The notes below the pieces were generated by a model. The model saw nothing but the letters and a program-made list of their open reading frames with translations, was not told where the DNA came from and did not search any database. A stretch of DNA of 64,000 nt, taken from NCBI RefSeq assembly GCF_017052465.1, contig NZ_JAFHKT010000151.1, forward strand, positions 124,001-188,000, written 5' to 3'. This document shows positions 63,853-64,000 of this stretch, in pieces (position 1 is the stretch's first letter; the number at the start of each line of letters is the position of its first letter). A program made the translations under genes and the position numbers. The stretch is from Arthrobacter pascens (GTDB taxonomy: Bacteria; Actinomycetota; Actinomycetes; Actinomycetales; Micrococcaceae).

Positions 63853-64000
63853 ATGCTGAATCTTGACCGCGACGTCGTGATCGTGGGCGCAGGCCCCTCC
63901 GGGCTTACGGCGGCCCGTGAACTGACGAAAGCAGGCCTCACGGTCGCCGTGCTCGAGGCCCGCGACCGCGTGGGCGGCCGAACCTGGACCGACACCGTGG
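63853..64000 (+). CDS. Flavin amine oxidase, N-terminal part (cut by window edge)
   Basis: Only 49 codons lie in the window. They read as a GMC-free flavin amine oxidase start: VVIVGAGPSGLTAARELTKAGLTVAVLEARDRVGGRTWT, which contains the FAD dinucleotide-binding motif and the GGR-T motif of the monoamine/putrescine oxidase family. AAAGGACATC precedes ATG 63853. Whether it oxidises putrescine, tyramine or another amine cannot be told here. Confidence 0.88.
   Translation, partial: MLNLDRDVVIVGAGPSGLTAARELTKAGLTVAVLEARDRVGGRTWTDTV

Overview
The window is high-GC actinobacterial DNA, most likely from Arthrobacter, Pseudarthrobacter or Paenarthrobacter (Micrococcaceae). This rests on the gene order of the PknB/PknA/PBP/RodA/PstP/FHA cluster, many GTG starts, 4-bp GTGA/ATGA overlaps, and a large set of sugar-acid catabolic genes under LacI, LysR and GntR regulators. 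The genus is inferred from protein resemblance, not from a marker gene.

Layout. 1-9592 (minus strand) is the conserved growth and division operon fhaA-fhaB-pstP-rodA-pbpA-pknA-pknB, with pknB running off the left edge. A tRNA-Leu(CAG) at 9989-10071 with its own terminator separates it from the catabolic part. 10170-17761 holds a D-2-hydroxyacid dehydrogenase divergent from an oligopeptide-type ABC transporter operon (SBP, two permeases, two ATPases) that ends in a translationally coupled TauE/SafE exporter. 17818-36297 is an aldarate (sugar diacid) island. It has a glucarate-dehydratase-like enolase coupled to a D-2-hydroxyacid dehydrogenase with a LysR regulator; an L-talarate/galactarate dehydratase with a GntR/FCD regulator and an ACS-type MFS transporter; a DUF222-HNH protein and an AEC transporter; and a complete D-glucarate route (KdgD, alpha-ketoglutarate semialdehyde dehydrogenase, GudD) with LysR and a tripartite tricarboxylate transporter TctCBA plus a Usp protein.

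36382-41168 is mixed: a short UvrA-like ABC protein, a VOC protein, a MOSC protein and small membrane or lipoproteins. 41210-44548 is a LacI-controlled Gfo/Idh oxidoreductase plus TIM-barrel isomerase pair. 44571-46280 is an ECF42-type sigma factor with its DGPF/YCII partner. 46388-53405 is a LacI-controlled polar amino-acid-type ABC transporter with a Gfo/Idh dehydrogenase, a DAO-type flavoenzyme and a terpene-cyclase-fold protein. 53631-57184 is LacI, a DHDPS-family aldolase/dehydratase and an Nramp-like transporter that lacks the canonical metal ligands. 57265-62658 holds a GYD protein and a probable tartrate/D-malate operon (tartrate dehydrogenase, DctA-type symporter, glycerate 2-kinase) with LysR. 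62695-64000 ends with a small acidic repeat protein and a TetR gene divergent from a flavin amine oxidase cut by the window edge.

How the parts fit. Aldarates enter through Tct or MFS carriers and are dehydrated by enolase-superfamily enzymes to ketodeoxy-aldarates. KdgD then decarboxylates and dehydrates the product to alpha-ketoglutarate semialdehyde, which is oxidised to alpha-ketoglutarate. Tartrate or malate would pass through the dehydrogenase, and D-glycerate through the kinase, to 2-phosphoglycerate. Nearly every catabolic unit has its own regulator, and I could read a probable operator beside most of them. The best of these is a related 28-bp motif, placed with the same geometry, at three promoters belonging to two paralogous LysR genes. 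No CRISPR array, prophage, integrase or insertion sequence was seen.
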